Positions 44,246 through 56,670 of a DNA stretch of 64,000 nucleotides are shown here, in pieces (position 1 is the stretch's first letter; each line of letters begins with the position of its first letter). The DNA is from Oreohelix idahoensis (Eukaryota > Mollusca > Gastropoda > Stylommatophora > Oreohelicidae). The notes beneath the pieces were generated by a model. The model saw only the letters and a list, made by a program, of their open reading frames with translations, searched no databases and had not been told where the DNA came from. The position numbers and the translations under genes were made by a program. The DNA lies in contig JAMPIV010019876.1 of assembly GCA_024509875.1 (NCBI GenBank), positions 1 through 64,000 on the forward strand. Direction: 5' to 3'.

Positions 44246-45018
44246 GATGATTACCTTTTGTTCAAAGCCTGTTCCATAATTTCATTTCTGTGTGAATGTA
44301 TAAATCATACCTGTGAAATTTCATTTTATATAGTGTTCTTAATGAATTTGCAAAGGGAAAAGGAGACAGTAAATTTTAGAAAAATTCTAAAGAAATTTTC
44401 TTTTTCATAACTAAGATTGCTTTTAGCACTTACCCTAATAGCTAAATGTGCGAGATACTGTTTTTACCGTACTTCTATTCGGTAATCATTAATCGTATAA
44501 AAGATTTTTCCTCTACGATAATATCAGGAAGTAATTCACAATTATATACTTCACCTTCATCTAGATTGTTAGATCATCATTACAGACGTACATGAGCACA
44601 CACTTTCATTCTCAATACATTTACCACTTATCATGTGCGTCTCATGTTATATATCATAATAAGAGAATTAAAAACAGAGTGACAAACTAAGAAGAAACCA
44701 TAGTGAGGTATACGATAAAAAGAATGTCAACTGTTGACATTAGACGTGAAACTTATGAAGCAACTTTTGTGTCTTTAGTCCTGCAGGAGTCCTAGTCCAC
44801 ACATTATTTGTTTTGCGTCCAACCGGAAAGAAGCTAGCAAAGCGTACGTCCGAAACGCTGAATTAAGAAAGTAGGACATCACACACTTCCTAAGTTACAA
44901 GGAAGATCTCCACACCTGCGTTTGAATACGTCGGTAGCGCAGCGGGATTTTCACCTGTTTATCAAGTGCTCAGAAGTTGATTCGCATACATATATATCAA
45001 GTTCAGCTCAATCAAAAG

Positions 45019-45565
45019 TGTCACGAACGGGTTATAGAATGAATGTCAGTACTTATGCTCCTGTGGGAGCTAGATGTATTTATGTAAGTTGTGAGTTGAA
45101 GTGAGTGAAGGTTAAGTTATGACTGTAGGCATGAATGCATTAGTAGCAGTAAGCGCTAATGTCGAGTTCACGGGCATGACTGAGTTGTTGTGAACGAAGT
45201 GGTGGTGAAGACTGGTCAGGCGTGAAAAGGGTCATGTGAAAAAATCATTCGAGAGAGAGATTGGAGCGGGTAGAGATTACGTGGAAAGAGAAGGCGAACT
45301 GGATGATTAGATATATGTAGTTCGTGCAGGTTGGAATAGGAGCCAAGAGAGCGAGATTGCTATATACTAATATTGTGGATGATACACATCATCATGCATT
45401 GTGCGTTTCTTATGATTTATGGCCAAAGCGGCAATCTGCCTGTGTTACTGTGTTATGCTCAAGTTTGTGACATAAAGTCGTTGGATATCGTACCTACGTG
45501 TTGGAGTTAAGTGAGTTAACATTAGCTGTGAATAACGAGCCATGTTTGTCGCTCCATGTAGAATG

Positions 45566-45643
<78 letters not shown>

Positions 45644-45673
45644 CAACGTGCACTCGCAGCTAAGCACTTGACA
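45019..45673 (+). repeat. Possible LTR with internal (TA)n
   Basis: Starts TGTCACGAACGGG and ends AGCACTTGACA, giving TGTCA/TGACA inverted ends, followed by ATTTTGGGGGACTCG, which resembles the spacer and primer-binding start of some LTR elements. It includes (TA)n at 45567-45639. No second copy exists in the window, so the call is weak. Confidence 0.3.
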
Positions 45674-46481
45674 ATTTTGGGGGACTCGTAAGTGTCGCCT
45701 GAGTCAAGTTAAAGCATGCACAAGGTGATTCTCATAGCTATCAAATTTAACTCAATCAAAAGCGTATTTTTGGAATCAAGAATACACACTCACAAGTTGA
45801 TGAGTCTATATATCAAGATCACATATTCACAAGTTGGGTCGCCAAGATATCAAGAACAAGTACTCAAATGTTTACTCGCACATATCCAGTTCGAGTATCT
45901 CGAAAGCTGATAGCCTGAACCAAGTTCAGTAGCTCAGTGCGTCAGTACATGAAGTTAATTCACCTACTCTAATCGTGGATTGCCCGACGTACATTCATTC
46001 AAGAGAGCTTAATTGTACGAAACACACTTGTTACTAGAAGATAATTTCGTGAAGAGCTCCAGTCTAGTCAGTACCTTTTCAAGATCCTACAGCAGACATG
46101 TTCCTGAGACAAATGTCAACGGATTGTCGTCGCTAGAGATAGATTTCCAAGAGTAGAATGACAGTATGTCTTCCAAGTTTTTATTACTACACGCGGAAAG
46201 GTTTTCATCAATAAGTCATCGTCTCGAAAATAACTACACGGCGTAAAATACATCTACATGTGACATCAGTGCATACCATTGCATAATCATACACCTGAAG
46301 ATTTGAAAGACTCAGAGACAGTGTAGATTGGACATTTGTGTGGTAAAAATTTATATATCATATCATCATTTCGATATTTACATAGGTTCACTCTCAGAAT
46401 AAAATAACTACACTTTAAAAATTTAATCTGTGTGTGATATGTTTTTCACCACCTTCCTTTTTACTTTCTATTAACCCTATA

Positions 46482-47391
<910 letters not shown>

Positions 47392-47789
47392 TATAAAACT
47401 AATAAACGGTATGGCCGCGTTGATCAGAACATTGTTATTTAATGTATCACTTGTGCTGTCTGGGTTAAGTATTTACATATAGGTAAAATCCTTCATTTAT
47501 GAGGTTGGGGGCTTTTTATTTATCGAGATCTAAGTACAGAAGCTGAAGCCGTAGGGAAATAGAAAGCATTCTGTCATTTATTAGAAAAACACTTTCTAGT
47601 GGAGAGTATTCGCCTTCTTTTCTTCTTGTCCTTGTCTCGAATAGGTCTCTTTCTTTCTTGACGAACCAATTTTTTTTAGACCTTCTTGACATAATTCCAT
47701 AGGCCATCCCCAACATACCGTCGCGAGGCAATTATTGGTGCCCCGCCCAGTATATTATCGGTACGACAATTGATAGGGCAAATATGTTG

Positions 47790-48000
47790 ATAGCGTTACC
47801 AGGCAGTCCTTGTTGTGGAGTTCCCAGGGTAAGAGAGGTAGTAGCAGACCAAGGAACACACTTGGAGAGGAGAACTAGAGGCAGACGTGAAGGAGATGGA
47901 AAAATACATGGAAAGACCTTGAGCTGATGGCGCGGGACAGGAAGTCTTGGCATAAGTTTGTTGAACCTTGGGAAGCTGAATGGTGACGCATGAATGAAAA
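47790..48000 (+). pseudogene. LINE C-terminal fragment
   Basis: The plus strand contains, in broken frames, SRPRNTLGEE, then KNTWKDLELMARDRKSWHKF and VEPW. This matches the R(G)RP..TW...E / A.DR..W.KFVEA terminus of RTE-like LINEs. Short and decayed. Confidence 0.6.
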
Positions 48001-48016
48001 GACATTCCAAGTAAGT

Positions 48017-48130
48017 CGATTAGGGTCTGTTCACACTACATATATTCCGGGTATTCGATTTGTATCTGTTCAAGCTACATACATTCCAGGCATTCGATTA
48101 GGGTCTATTCAAGCTACATATAGTACGGCC
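48017..48130. repeat. 39-bp minisatellite, three units
   Basis: Units begin CGATTAGGGTCT or CGATTTGTATCT and contain GTTCA(A/C)(G/A)CTACATA.ATTCC. The third unit degenerates near 48125. Confidence 0.7.
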
Positions 48131-49418
48131 ACAAGCTTTTTCTCTGTGAGCAACAAATGAAAACAGAAAAGTAAGAAAGTGATAACTAGGTTAAAAAAAT
48201 AACAAATGAAAACTGGGGTGGCAACCTCATCATGTTAAAAAACTGCTACAAAAATCATAACTGTAAGAGCACACGAAGGGTTTGGTACAGGCTTCCTGCA
48301 AGGGCACCAGCAGTGGTGGCTTTGTACTCCGCTAGAAGCCAAAATTAAGTAATCCCAGCTTTTTCTGTCACTAACACTAAGGGATGCAACTTTGGTTGAA
48401 AGTTAGACATTAATTGTATTGTTTCCCTTATATGTACTCTCCCGAAAATAGTAACACTCGACAACGAAAAGTGCGCAAATGACGGTGTGCACAAAAATAT
48501 CTATAGAATGTGTGATCCCGTATACACACATTGGGATCCTCGCTGCTGCTACGTAGTTCGTGTACTGTGGTGATGCACAGTGGTTTAAAAAAATTCTTTT
48601 GAATAAATACAATTGCCGTCAGGTTTTAATGCTCTTGAATTTAATTCCCGTCTTATGACGGGCTTTTACACTAGTAAATCAATAAACGACTAACCTAAAA
48701 GCTGCGGTTTTATAGCTGGCAAGGGAAGGACTGGAGACATTATATAAAGCGAACGTCCAGCTTAATGATTCACACGATAAGGACAAACAGGCAACTTTTA
48801 CTCACACAGGCCGTCACAACCGGCGCACTTAAAACAAATCTCAGATCTTCAGGTTCCCAATGTGTGCAGCTATTTTTTGGGAAATGACGTCATACGTTGT
48901 CGCAGGAAAAGATTTGTCCGAGATATCTCCGCGACCCAAAACGCGTATATGTATTTTTGTTTTCCTTTCTTTCTTTCTTTTAATTCTTATAAATTGCTTG
49001 GCGTAAAATCGTTGCTGAGAATAACCTTCGACATTTAATTTAGCTTCATCTTTTTTTCTTTTTTTTTTCGAAACTGCGTTGAGCATTCGTCATGTAAACA
49101 AAATCCAGACATAAACATAAACATAATGTCAACCAATTAACTCGTAATAATTATCCTGTTTTCCCCGCATAGAGCTTGGATTCACTACTATAGGTGACCC
49201 CCTTGCACTAAGCCTTCAGCAAAGCAATCATGATCTCTTGAAATAGTGGTTTATGTAGAAATTGTGTGTTATACGTGATGATGTTACCTGTCCCATATAA
49301 AACCTGGTATTAGTCGCCTTATACGACATGCCTTAGAGAACAGTCTCCCTACTCTTTATTTTATCTCCTTAGAGACTCGTGGGAAGTGCGCGGCTAACCG
49401 TTTAACCACCAGGACACA
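48131..49418. other. No gene recognised; SINE-like end
   Basis: No coding frame is supported. At 49290-49418 the minus strand reads TGTCCTGGTGGTTAAACGGTTAGCC near the edge of element D, which looks like the tRNA-like head of a SINE; D sits directly against it. Confidence 0.4.
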
Positions 49419-50060
49419 TGTGGCCGTGTACATAGTTGTTCCTTTGGAAACAGACTATATTCTTACAAGACAGAGGAAGCACAGACCACCCCATAATTTT
49501 ATATTTTATGAGAAACAGAAAATAATAAATAGTGTCACATATTTAGGGTAGAGTCGCTTCTACACGCCATTTCTAATAATTGGGTGATTTCCCCTGACCA
49601 ATCGGATAGCTCAGATTTACCCCGGGGAAAGTGGAACAACGACGCCATTTTGGCAGTAGAATGAAAGAGCGCAACTCAAGAGGTCGTATCTGGTCCAGCT
49701 CTACATATTTCTTAGTTTGAGAGAATCAAACTTCAACATTTCTTATAAAATGTGTATTTCAGGACATTGAGTGGTTATAATTTTCTTACTGGCGTAAGTA
49801 GTGACAATCGTTAAATATGTATTTTGAATAGAGCTCCCAACCCTAGTCGCAGCAGAACTAGGTTCGAGGATTTGAGTCAATTTGCAAAAACATAGTCTTA
49901 CACCTCAAACCATGTAGAGTAGAAAATATTCTTGTGTTGGAAAGCATTTAACTCAAGGAATGCTTATGATTATAAAGAAATCAAGGACAAATCTGAGGAG
50001 ATGGGTAAATGTCGTCGAACCTAAAATAAGACTGTAACTTAAAAGAAGGAACACGGTGGA
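49419..50060 (+). repeat. Left terminal repeat of element D
   Basis: 642 bp. It contains TATAAAA at 49744-49750 and a splice-donor-like GTAAGTA at 49794-49800, a layout that would fit a promoter driving the ORFs downstream. Those two sites are short and may be chance. Confidence 0.85.
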
Positions 50061-50091
50061 AAACGTATGGTACAACAACAACTATTCAAAC

Positions 50092-50490
50092 ATGGAGAAG
50101 TGTTCGACAACCATACAGAACAGAAAGAAGAGAATAGCATTGAGAGACCTCGCTTCAGAATTAAAACGTTGTAGAAGCTACGCAGTCGATTTCCCTTGCA
50201 TAAGAATAGTAGACGGATTGGTTGCAAAAGTTTATAAGATTGAAATAAAAGAGACTGTTGAAATCAAGCTACAACCATTGAAAGTCAAAGAAGGGAGACC
50301 AAAATTGAACTTGAAACAACGAACTGCGCCTGCAATCACTAGAAAAGAGCCTCAGACAGTGAATGTCGCAGTACAAACGGATGACAGGTTTAAGAAAAGT
50401 CTAATTCCAGTCAGGATAAAATCAAGACAAGTTACAGAGGACTTACTTGATTTGTGCAGTGTTGAATGGTCGATAATACAGAAAAGATGA
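50092..50490 (+). CDS. Element D ORF1, unknown protein (132 aa)
   Basis: I do not recognise it. The first ATG in frame is at 50092; the open frame extends upstream into the terminal repeat with no ATG. The protein is basic with an N-terminal KKRIALRDLASELKRCR stretch that looks helical, a central beta-like segment (CIRIVDGLVAKVYKIEIKE) and a Lys/Pro-rich middle. It ends SVEWSIIQKR. There is no zinc motif, no protease triad and no membrane segment. It overlaps ORF2 by 25 bp, and its TGA stop overlaps an ORF2-frame ATG as ATGA at 50487-50490. A small gag-like or nucleic-acid-binding role is possible but is speculation. Confidence 0.6.
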   Translation: MEKCSTTIQNRKKRIALRDLASELKRCRSYAVDFPCIRIVDGLVAKVYKIEIKETVEIKLQPLKVKEGRPKLNLKQRTAPAITRKEPQTVNVAVQTDDRFKKSLIPVRIKSRQVTEDLLDLCSVEWSIIQKR

Positions 50491-51857
50491 CATCTGCAGA
50501 CGAAGATAAGTTAGAATGCACGGAGAGGTACGAAATGATAGCAAAGTACAGAAAAGAAGTGGAAGAAAGATTTAGAGAGAGAGATAGAAGATGGCAGCAA
50601 GCAAATCAGATAGAGAAACAACACCAAACAAAAGCTCACGTAAAACAAATAAAAATTGATAATCACCGGCCCATTCCGCCTCTGACGACAAATACAAGAC
50701 CAGTCAGAAAAGCCACCCTAAATTATAATCCATCCAGCACAGATTCGTCTGACATATCAGAGTCAGAGACGACAGACTCTGAATTTTACAAAGACGACCA
50801 CATACCCAGACCACCCACAGATGAAATACATCGAGCAAGACAACAACGAGACTCGTCCGAAAGCGAAGAAGATATCCCACCACTTGAATTACGTAATAGA
50901 CTACAAGACAGAGACCTGCGCATTAGAAATGAAGAAATCATGCCACAGACGTCACACGATGACAACACGAAAACACCTTATATCCACACTCAAACTTACT
51001 CCCGCAGTGATAAATCGTCAGCTGATACCTATCACACCCCCAGTTCAGGCAGTTCTAGTTTTAACACTAGTGAAAACCAAACACTGCTATACCACAAGAA
51101 CAAGATTGCTCGTTCAAAACAATCAGATCCTGAAGAAACTATACCCAAGCAGATTGTTGAACCATATACCAGCGATCTTTATGGAGACGAAACAGAACAA
51201 GACATGAGAGAAGACAGTGTCAACCCCAGCACAGCTTTGTCAGACCCCAACGAACATAATGACAGAAAAATGGTAGAATTATACCAACAAGAAACAGACA
51301 TTGATACAGCTAGTTCCATTGAAACCAGTGATGCGGATAGTACATTATTTGTACCAGTCAGCTCCAGCGTCAAACGCGCCTATAAAACAGAATCTGATGA
51401 CTCAATCCCTAGCAACAAAATTCCGCGTATACAGCACAACTATATCAGACGAAAGATTCTGAAGAAACGCAATCATGTTCCAAAACCAAGCCGAGAAGTG
51501 TTAGCCTCATCTCAACTAGTCAAAAACAACAGTGTGCAAATTACTGTGCCCATTGTAACCAGTGCTAACGTTCAGCACAACCAGGTCAGAAGAAAAATCA
51601 AGGCGAAACATATACCTGCCTCAAAACCAACAGATGGTCCAGCCATACAAACCCTAACCACAGTAAAACCATCACCGCAATCAAATGATGTTAAGCCATC
51701 ACCGCATTCGTCAATGTCCTCAGTGTCCCAACAATCAGCAAATGCAGTGTCGTCGCCTATCACACCCGTCACCACTGCTACTCAGTATGATGCTCGCCTA
51801 AGCAGTCGGGACATTGCAAGGTTAGAGATGGTGAAGGAACTAGCGAAGCTGTTCTGA
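50466..51857 (+). CDS. Element D ORF2, unknown disordered protein (463 aa)
   Basis: I do not recognise it. The start at 50466 or the second ATG at 50487 are both possible. Residues 10-60 are charged and probably helical (YRKEVEERFRERDRRWQQ). Residues 80-300 are rich in Ser, Thr, Asp and Glu with phosphorylation-like clusters (SSTDSSDISESETTDSE) and look disordered. Two basic repeats follow, HNYIRRKILKKRNHVPKPS near residue 320 and HNQVRRKIKAKHIPASKPT near residue 380. The C-terminal 30 residues look helical (RDIARLEMVKELAKLF). Frame is -1 relative to ORF1. No enzyme motif. Long intact frame next to near-identical repeats suggests recent activity or selection. Confidence 0.65.
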   Translation: MVDNTEKMTSADEDKLECTERYEMIAKYRKEVEERFRERDRRWQQANQIEKQHQTKAHVKQIKIDNHRPIPPLTTNTRPVRKATLNYNPSSTDSSDISESETTDSEFYKDDHIPRPPTDEIHRARQQRDSSESEEDIPPLELRNRLQDRDLRIRNEEIMPQTSHDDNTKTPYIHTQTYSRSDKSSADTYHTPSSGSSSFNTSENQTLLYHKNKIARSKQSDPEETIPKQIVEPYTSDLYGDETEQDMREDSVNPSTALSDPNEHNDRKMVELYQQETDIDTASSIETSDADSTLFVPVSSSVKRAYKTESDDSIPSNKIPRIQHNYIRRKILKKRNHVPKPSREVLASSQLVKNNSVQITVPIVTSANVQHNQVRRKIKAKHIPASKPTDGPAIQTLTTVKPSPQSNDVKPSPHSSMSSVSQQSANAVSSPITPVTTATQYDARLSSRDIARLEMVKELAKLF

Positions 51858-54800
51858 AAAACACGCCCAGGTGTTTTATATGTTCGCAAATCCGAACACG
51901 GTCAACGCATATGTGAACAAACCTTTTTAACAATGTACTAACTCTCCCCATGTACTCTATTTTCAGTTTTTGACAGTTCAAATGACTTGCTTACAGACTA
52001 AGATGTCAAAGCCTCACTGAGAAAGTTATTTTTTTCCAGCCTTAGAATACTGATGCCCAGAAAGAAATCAAGACCAGCACACGGAGGATTTTCTTTAGAT
52101 AGCATAATTGTGAAATAAAAATGTTAAAACAATTGATAACACACGGTGTTACGAGTTTACAGACACCCTTATTTAGTTACATACATTTTCTTAATATTTA
52201 GAATGCTACACAACTTTACCTATAACACATGTGTCACACTATTCTGTTGTAACATTCATCTCCACTTTTGTAACTGATCATATTCCACGCTCCATTCACC
52301 AGCATTTTCATGCAGACACTTTACACCAGTAGTTTTTTTTTTCTTACCTCATACTAATATTTCTTTGATCTATATTATGCTAAACTCCTTGATATCTGCC
52401 ACCTTGATCAATCATACTGTTCCTACTATAACATCTCTTAACAGCACATAATTCATACCAAAACTAGTATTGTAGGTTATGCTATTTTTCTCCACAGGAT
52501 TATTTATTTTCAAATGTACATTATTATTTTAGACCCAGATGTATATTAGTACTGTCAAGAATTTTAAACATTCTCCTAAAGAGATTCCATATCCCAACCT
52601 TGACTCTCTATAGTAAGATTTTCTTCACTCCACTGTTACAACATCTTTAACTTACTATTTTTCCTTTCCACTATATTGAGACGACATTCTAGACTTGTGA
52701 TTTTTTTAAAATCCCAATCATATTCATTCCTTGGAATTACAATCATGTTGTAATCAGGAGATCCTTGATGTACCCTTTCCTCGCCACTTATTGACAACAG
52801 ACACTGCTACAACATTCCTTCTATTCTAACCTAAACTATCACTTGCAACCCTATTGGTTAGGATTTACTATTAGAATATCTAGTGTTTAGTGAATTGATT
52901 TTTATCATTCTTTAGTAATTGTGATACAAACATAAAAGACATAAAAGAAAAAAACAATTAGAATGTTTTTTATATAAGATGCTATATGTTTATATGCCAC
53001 CCACACACATTTGGATGATGATAAGACAATATTGTAAAACATTGACTGCCCTGAGGTTAGCAGATGAAGAAGAAAATAAATAAATCACCCTATGCCACTC
53101 ATACCCCCATCAGCTTGATCCCTGATATTCCAACAATATTTTGTTGATATCACAAGTACCCCAATGACATTTGTGCATGCTGATTTTCTGCAAATGAACA
53201 ATCCCTTGAGAGCATTAGTATATGCTAACCCCAGATTGAACAAATTGCACCTATTTGTTGATGATGCCTTTGCCCATGTTAAAGAAATAGCATTTGCACA
53301 TGCTGACCTAGCAAATGAAATACCCCATTACCGCATGATAACCACTAATGACACATGAGATGAAGAAGCAACAGGTTATGTATGATGAAGATGACATTTT
53401 ATATTAAGGTGAAACTTTATGTTGTCACAGCTGAGATTTTGTTGTAATGTTTATGCACAAAATCCCCCACATTAACATTGGAGGAGGGATAATCTTAGTC
53501 TTTCGTGGTTACGAGATAAGACAAGGATATAATAGAATATTTGATGAATACCATGGAACTAATCAGAGCAGATGATTGTTGCACATATGAGGACCATATT
53601 TGAAGTCATTATTGAAGGATTATCAGTAGACAAGAGACACAAATGAATTATGATAATCCCATGGAACCACAGGTACTAAGGACACAAAATGGAGATTAAA
53701 TAATGGAGAAAAAAAAAATAATGACTGAATAATTGCTACGCCCAGAGGTAAAGGAAATAGAGATGCATCCGCATTTTGGAGAAGATATCTCTTTGATTTT
53801 TGCTTATTGCCTTTGTAATATGAACATTGTTGTATAACAAATGACTATTCCTTATCACGAATTACAGAATGTTGTAAGATAGTTGGAATAAATTGACAAT
53901 TTAAAATACTCATAACATACCCAGAATTACAGGAGAGAAAATAAATAAATGATTGATGAAAGTGGACACACTGAGGTTTGCTCACCCCGAGGATATTGGA
54001 AAAAAAAAATAAATAATGTTATCCCAAGGACAGACATGTCACAGATATATCATGGAGATACTATGAAAAAAAAAAAAAAAAAAAAAGAATATCTAGATTA
54101 GAAATGCAGCAAACTTGGTCAAGGACACCATGAAATAGACCCCCGCCCCACACTTAAGGTAACTGACGGATGAGATTTTTGAATTATAAGTACCATAAGT
54201 CACCCATGTGGCTGTAGTCAGCGGATGGTACAGGCACCACATAACTCTGACTAACCCTCGACCAGCGAAGGCAGAGTTGGTGTCGAAATTTTGCACATAT
54301 GTAAAAAGACATGTTTTTGTTCATGTTTTAGTAAAGTCTAGACATTTATGTTAATAGTTCTATAAATGATTAGTTGATATATTGATGATAAATATTCGCA
54401 AATATAGTACGTGGACAATTAATAAGGATATATTTCCAGTACAGAATAAGAGGAATAGGAAGGATCCACATTTTAAATATTGGAGCACCATGAGCGAGGA
54501 ATTGGACTTATAAAGAAAATGGAAATGGTACACTGTATGCAAGGATAACCAGAAATAATATGGATAAATAGTAGTCAGAGTGCAAGGAACTTTGTCTTAC
54601 GAGAATATTGTAGATTCCTCACGATCAATTGATTATTTTCTTCCTTTCTATGTCACATTTTTTTTTTAGTGATGACCTTATGAGTGTTTTGCAGATTTTG
54701 TTGGGCAGTGTTGCCAATTTGTAAATTTGGTGAAAAATATTATGATGTGATGAATAAGTTACACTTTTTGAAGTTGATGTCCACTACTAGTTTTTTTTAC

Positions 54801-55010
54801 ATAGCAGACGACCTCATATAGACATAGGACCCCAGTATAGGAATTAGATTAAATTTTTTGGAAGCATTTTTGGACTTAGAAAAATTTATGAACTTTAAAC
54901 TTTTCTGAAAAATTTTTTTGAACTTAGAAATTTTTGGGGATGGATTTTTGTTATTGATAGTACTCAAATGTCTCCCTACGGGATACATTTGCGGAGCCCC
55001 GGGATCTATA
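51858..55010. other. Non-coding interior of element D
   Basis: AT-rich, with short poly-A runs (53707-53715, 54067-54084) and scattered ATAAATAAAT words. The longest frames (about 65 codons) have no motifs. A 64-codon frame at 53164-53358 has an internal echo (HADF, AHADL) and is not called. Confidence 0.6.
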
Positions 55011-55652
55011 TGTGGCCGTGTACATAGTTGTTCCTTTGGAAACAGACTATATTCTTACAAGACAGAGGAAGCACAGACCACCCCATAATTTTATATTTTA
55101 TGAGAAACAGAAAATAATAAATAGTGTCACATATTTAGGGTAGAGTCGCTTCTACACGCCATTTCTAATAATTGGGTGATTTCCCCTGACCAATCGGATA
55201 GCTCAGATTTACCCCGGGGAAAGTGGAACAACGACGCCATTTTGGCAGTAGAATGAAAGAGCGCAACTCAAGAGGTCGTATCTGGTCCAGCTCTACATAT
55301 TTCTTAGTTTGAGAGAATCAAACTTCAACATTTCTTATAAAATGTGTATTTCAGGACATTGAGTGGTTATAATTTTCTTACTGGCGTAAGTAGTGACAAT
55401 CGTTAAATATGTATTTTGAATAGAGCTCCCAACCCTAGTCGCAGCAGAACTAGGTTCGAGGATTTGAGTCAATTTGCAAAAACATAGTCTTACACCTCAA
55501 ACCATGTAGAGTAGAAAATATTCTTGTGTTGGAAAGCATTTAACTCAAGGAATGCTTATGATTATAAAGAAATCAAGGACAAATCTGAGGAGATGGGTAA
55601 ATGTCGTCGAACCTAAAATAAGACTGTAACTTAAAAGAAGGAGCACGGTGGA
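55011..55652 (+). repeat. Right terminal repeat of element D
   Basis: 642 bp, one visible difference from the left repeat. Preceded by CCCGGGATCTATA and followed by ATGAGAAGG; the left flank is GGACACA, so no shared target duplication is visible. Confidence 0.85.
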
Positions 55653-56594
55653 ATGAGAAGGTTCGCCATATTTGACAATTGAGTAGGCCTACGAGACAAG
55701 GATGCAAAAAGGGATTTTTGCATCGATGAAAGCATCTGATGAGATGATAGAATTTTATTATACTTATTATTGTAAAAATGTTCTGAATTCCAGACTTTGT
55801 TGAAATTTTAAGTTTCATGCTGAAAGATATTAAAAGTTTTGCATGAAATCGAACGCTGTTGAAAAGGTGAATTACTACAGTTTTGAGATCTAGATAAGAA
55901 ATCTATCCATTTCAATTAAATTCGCTACATCAACACCTAAGAGAAGAAAATCGAACCTGGTAACACAAATTTAAGAGAGAAATCTAAATCTCTGGTGATT
56001 AGGCCAGTTAAACATCTGCTCTCTGTAAAGTAAACTGAAAATACTGCATATACCGGCACTGCCACATGAAGGTAATATGGTGCCGTTCCAGTCCTAAGGA
56101 ACACCTGCCCCGGTTACACACACACACATATGCACACACGAGTTTCTAATATTTAATACATGACAATACTAACAACTCGTCAATTTTCATTCACATCAAA
56201 CTCTCACTTTATTTTATCTCTTCACATTTCATTATTACTTTACTATTTTCATTACTTCTTTTGCGCTTTCATTCCTTCTTTCATACAGTTCTTTTCTTGT
56301 CTTCCGTTCCTTGTTTTTAATTAATTCCGATAAAACTAGTCAACAACCAAAATGTACCAGAAATGAAAATAACTGATCTAAACTAATTTTGGTGTGCTGA
56401 AAACGAAAATGTCATTAAAAAATGTTGATTGGCTCTAGTTTTCAAGATATATGCTACTAGTTTATTTAATTACGGTCAATTTATATATATGACGCAAATG
56501 TTGTGGACGATTGCATAATTTTTTTCTAATGACCAATAAAAATGTAACTAGAAGTTGATGATGCAATCCTACCTATGATTACATCACTTTTGTG
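55653..56594. other. No gene recognised
   Basis: AT-rich sequence upstream of the cysteine-rich gene. A CA-rich run lies at 56117-56140. Confidence 0.5.
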
Positions 56595-56602
56595 TATAAA
56601 TA
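56595..56602 (+). promoter_or_regulatory. TATA box
   Basis: TATAAATA lies about 70 bp upstream of the ATG at 56671, a good distance for a pol II core promoter with a short 5' leader. Confidence 0.55.
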
Positions 56603-56670
56603 TCTTATCTCTGATAAAATGTTGCCATTAGTTAGTGCATTTGTCCTTATCAAAAGTATCGTAGTTAGAA

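Larger units (their letters stand above)
49419..55652 (+). mobile_element. Element D: LTR-like element with two unassigned ORFs
   Basis: Direct repeats of 642 bp (49419-50060 and 55011-55652) enclose 4950 bp. The repeats differ at one site that I can see (50050 a, 55642 g). The start TGTGGCCGTG and the end ACACGG(TGGA) share CCGTGT/ACACGG in inverted form. The interior has two overlapping plus-strand ORFs at its 5' end and then 3.1 kb without supported coding. No gag, protease, integrase or RT motif is seen. I find no clear primer-binding site, polypurine tract or target duplication, so a non-autonomous LTR retrotransposon is the best but not the only reading; a recent tandem duplication or recombination product is another. 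Confidence 0.7.

Noticed and set aside
53164..53358. 64-codon ORF with an internal echo in element D
   Set aside because: Too short, no motif, and the echo is a short DNA duplication.
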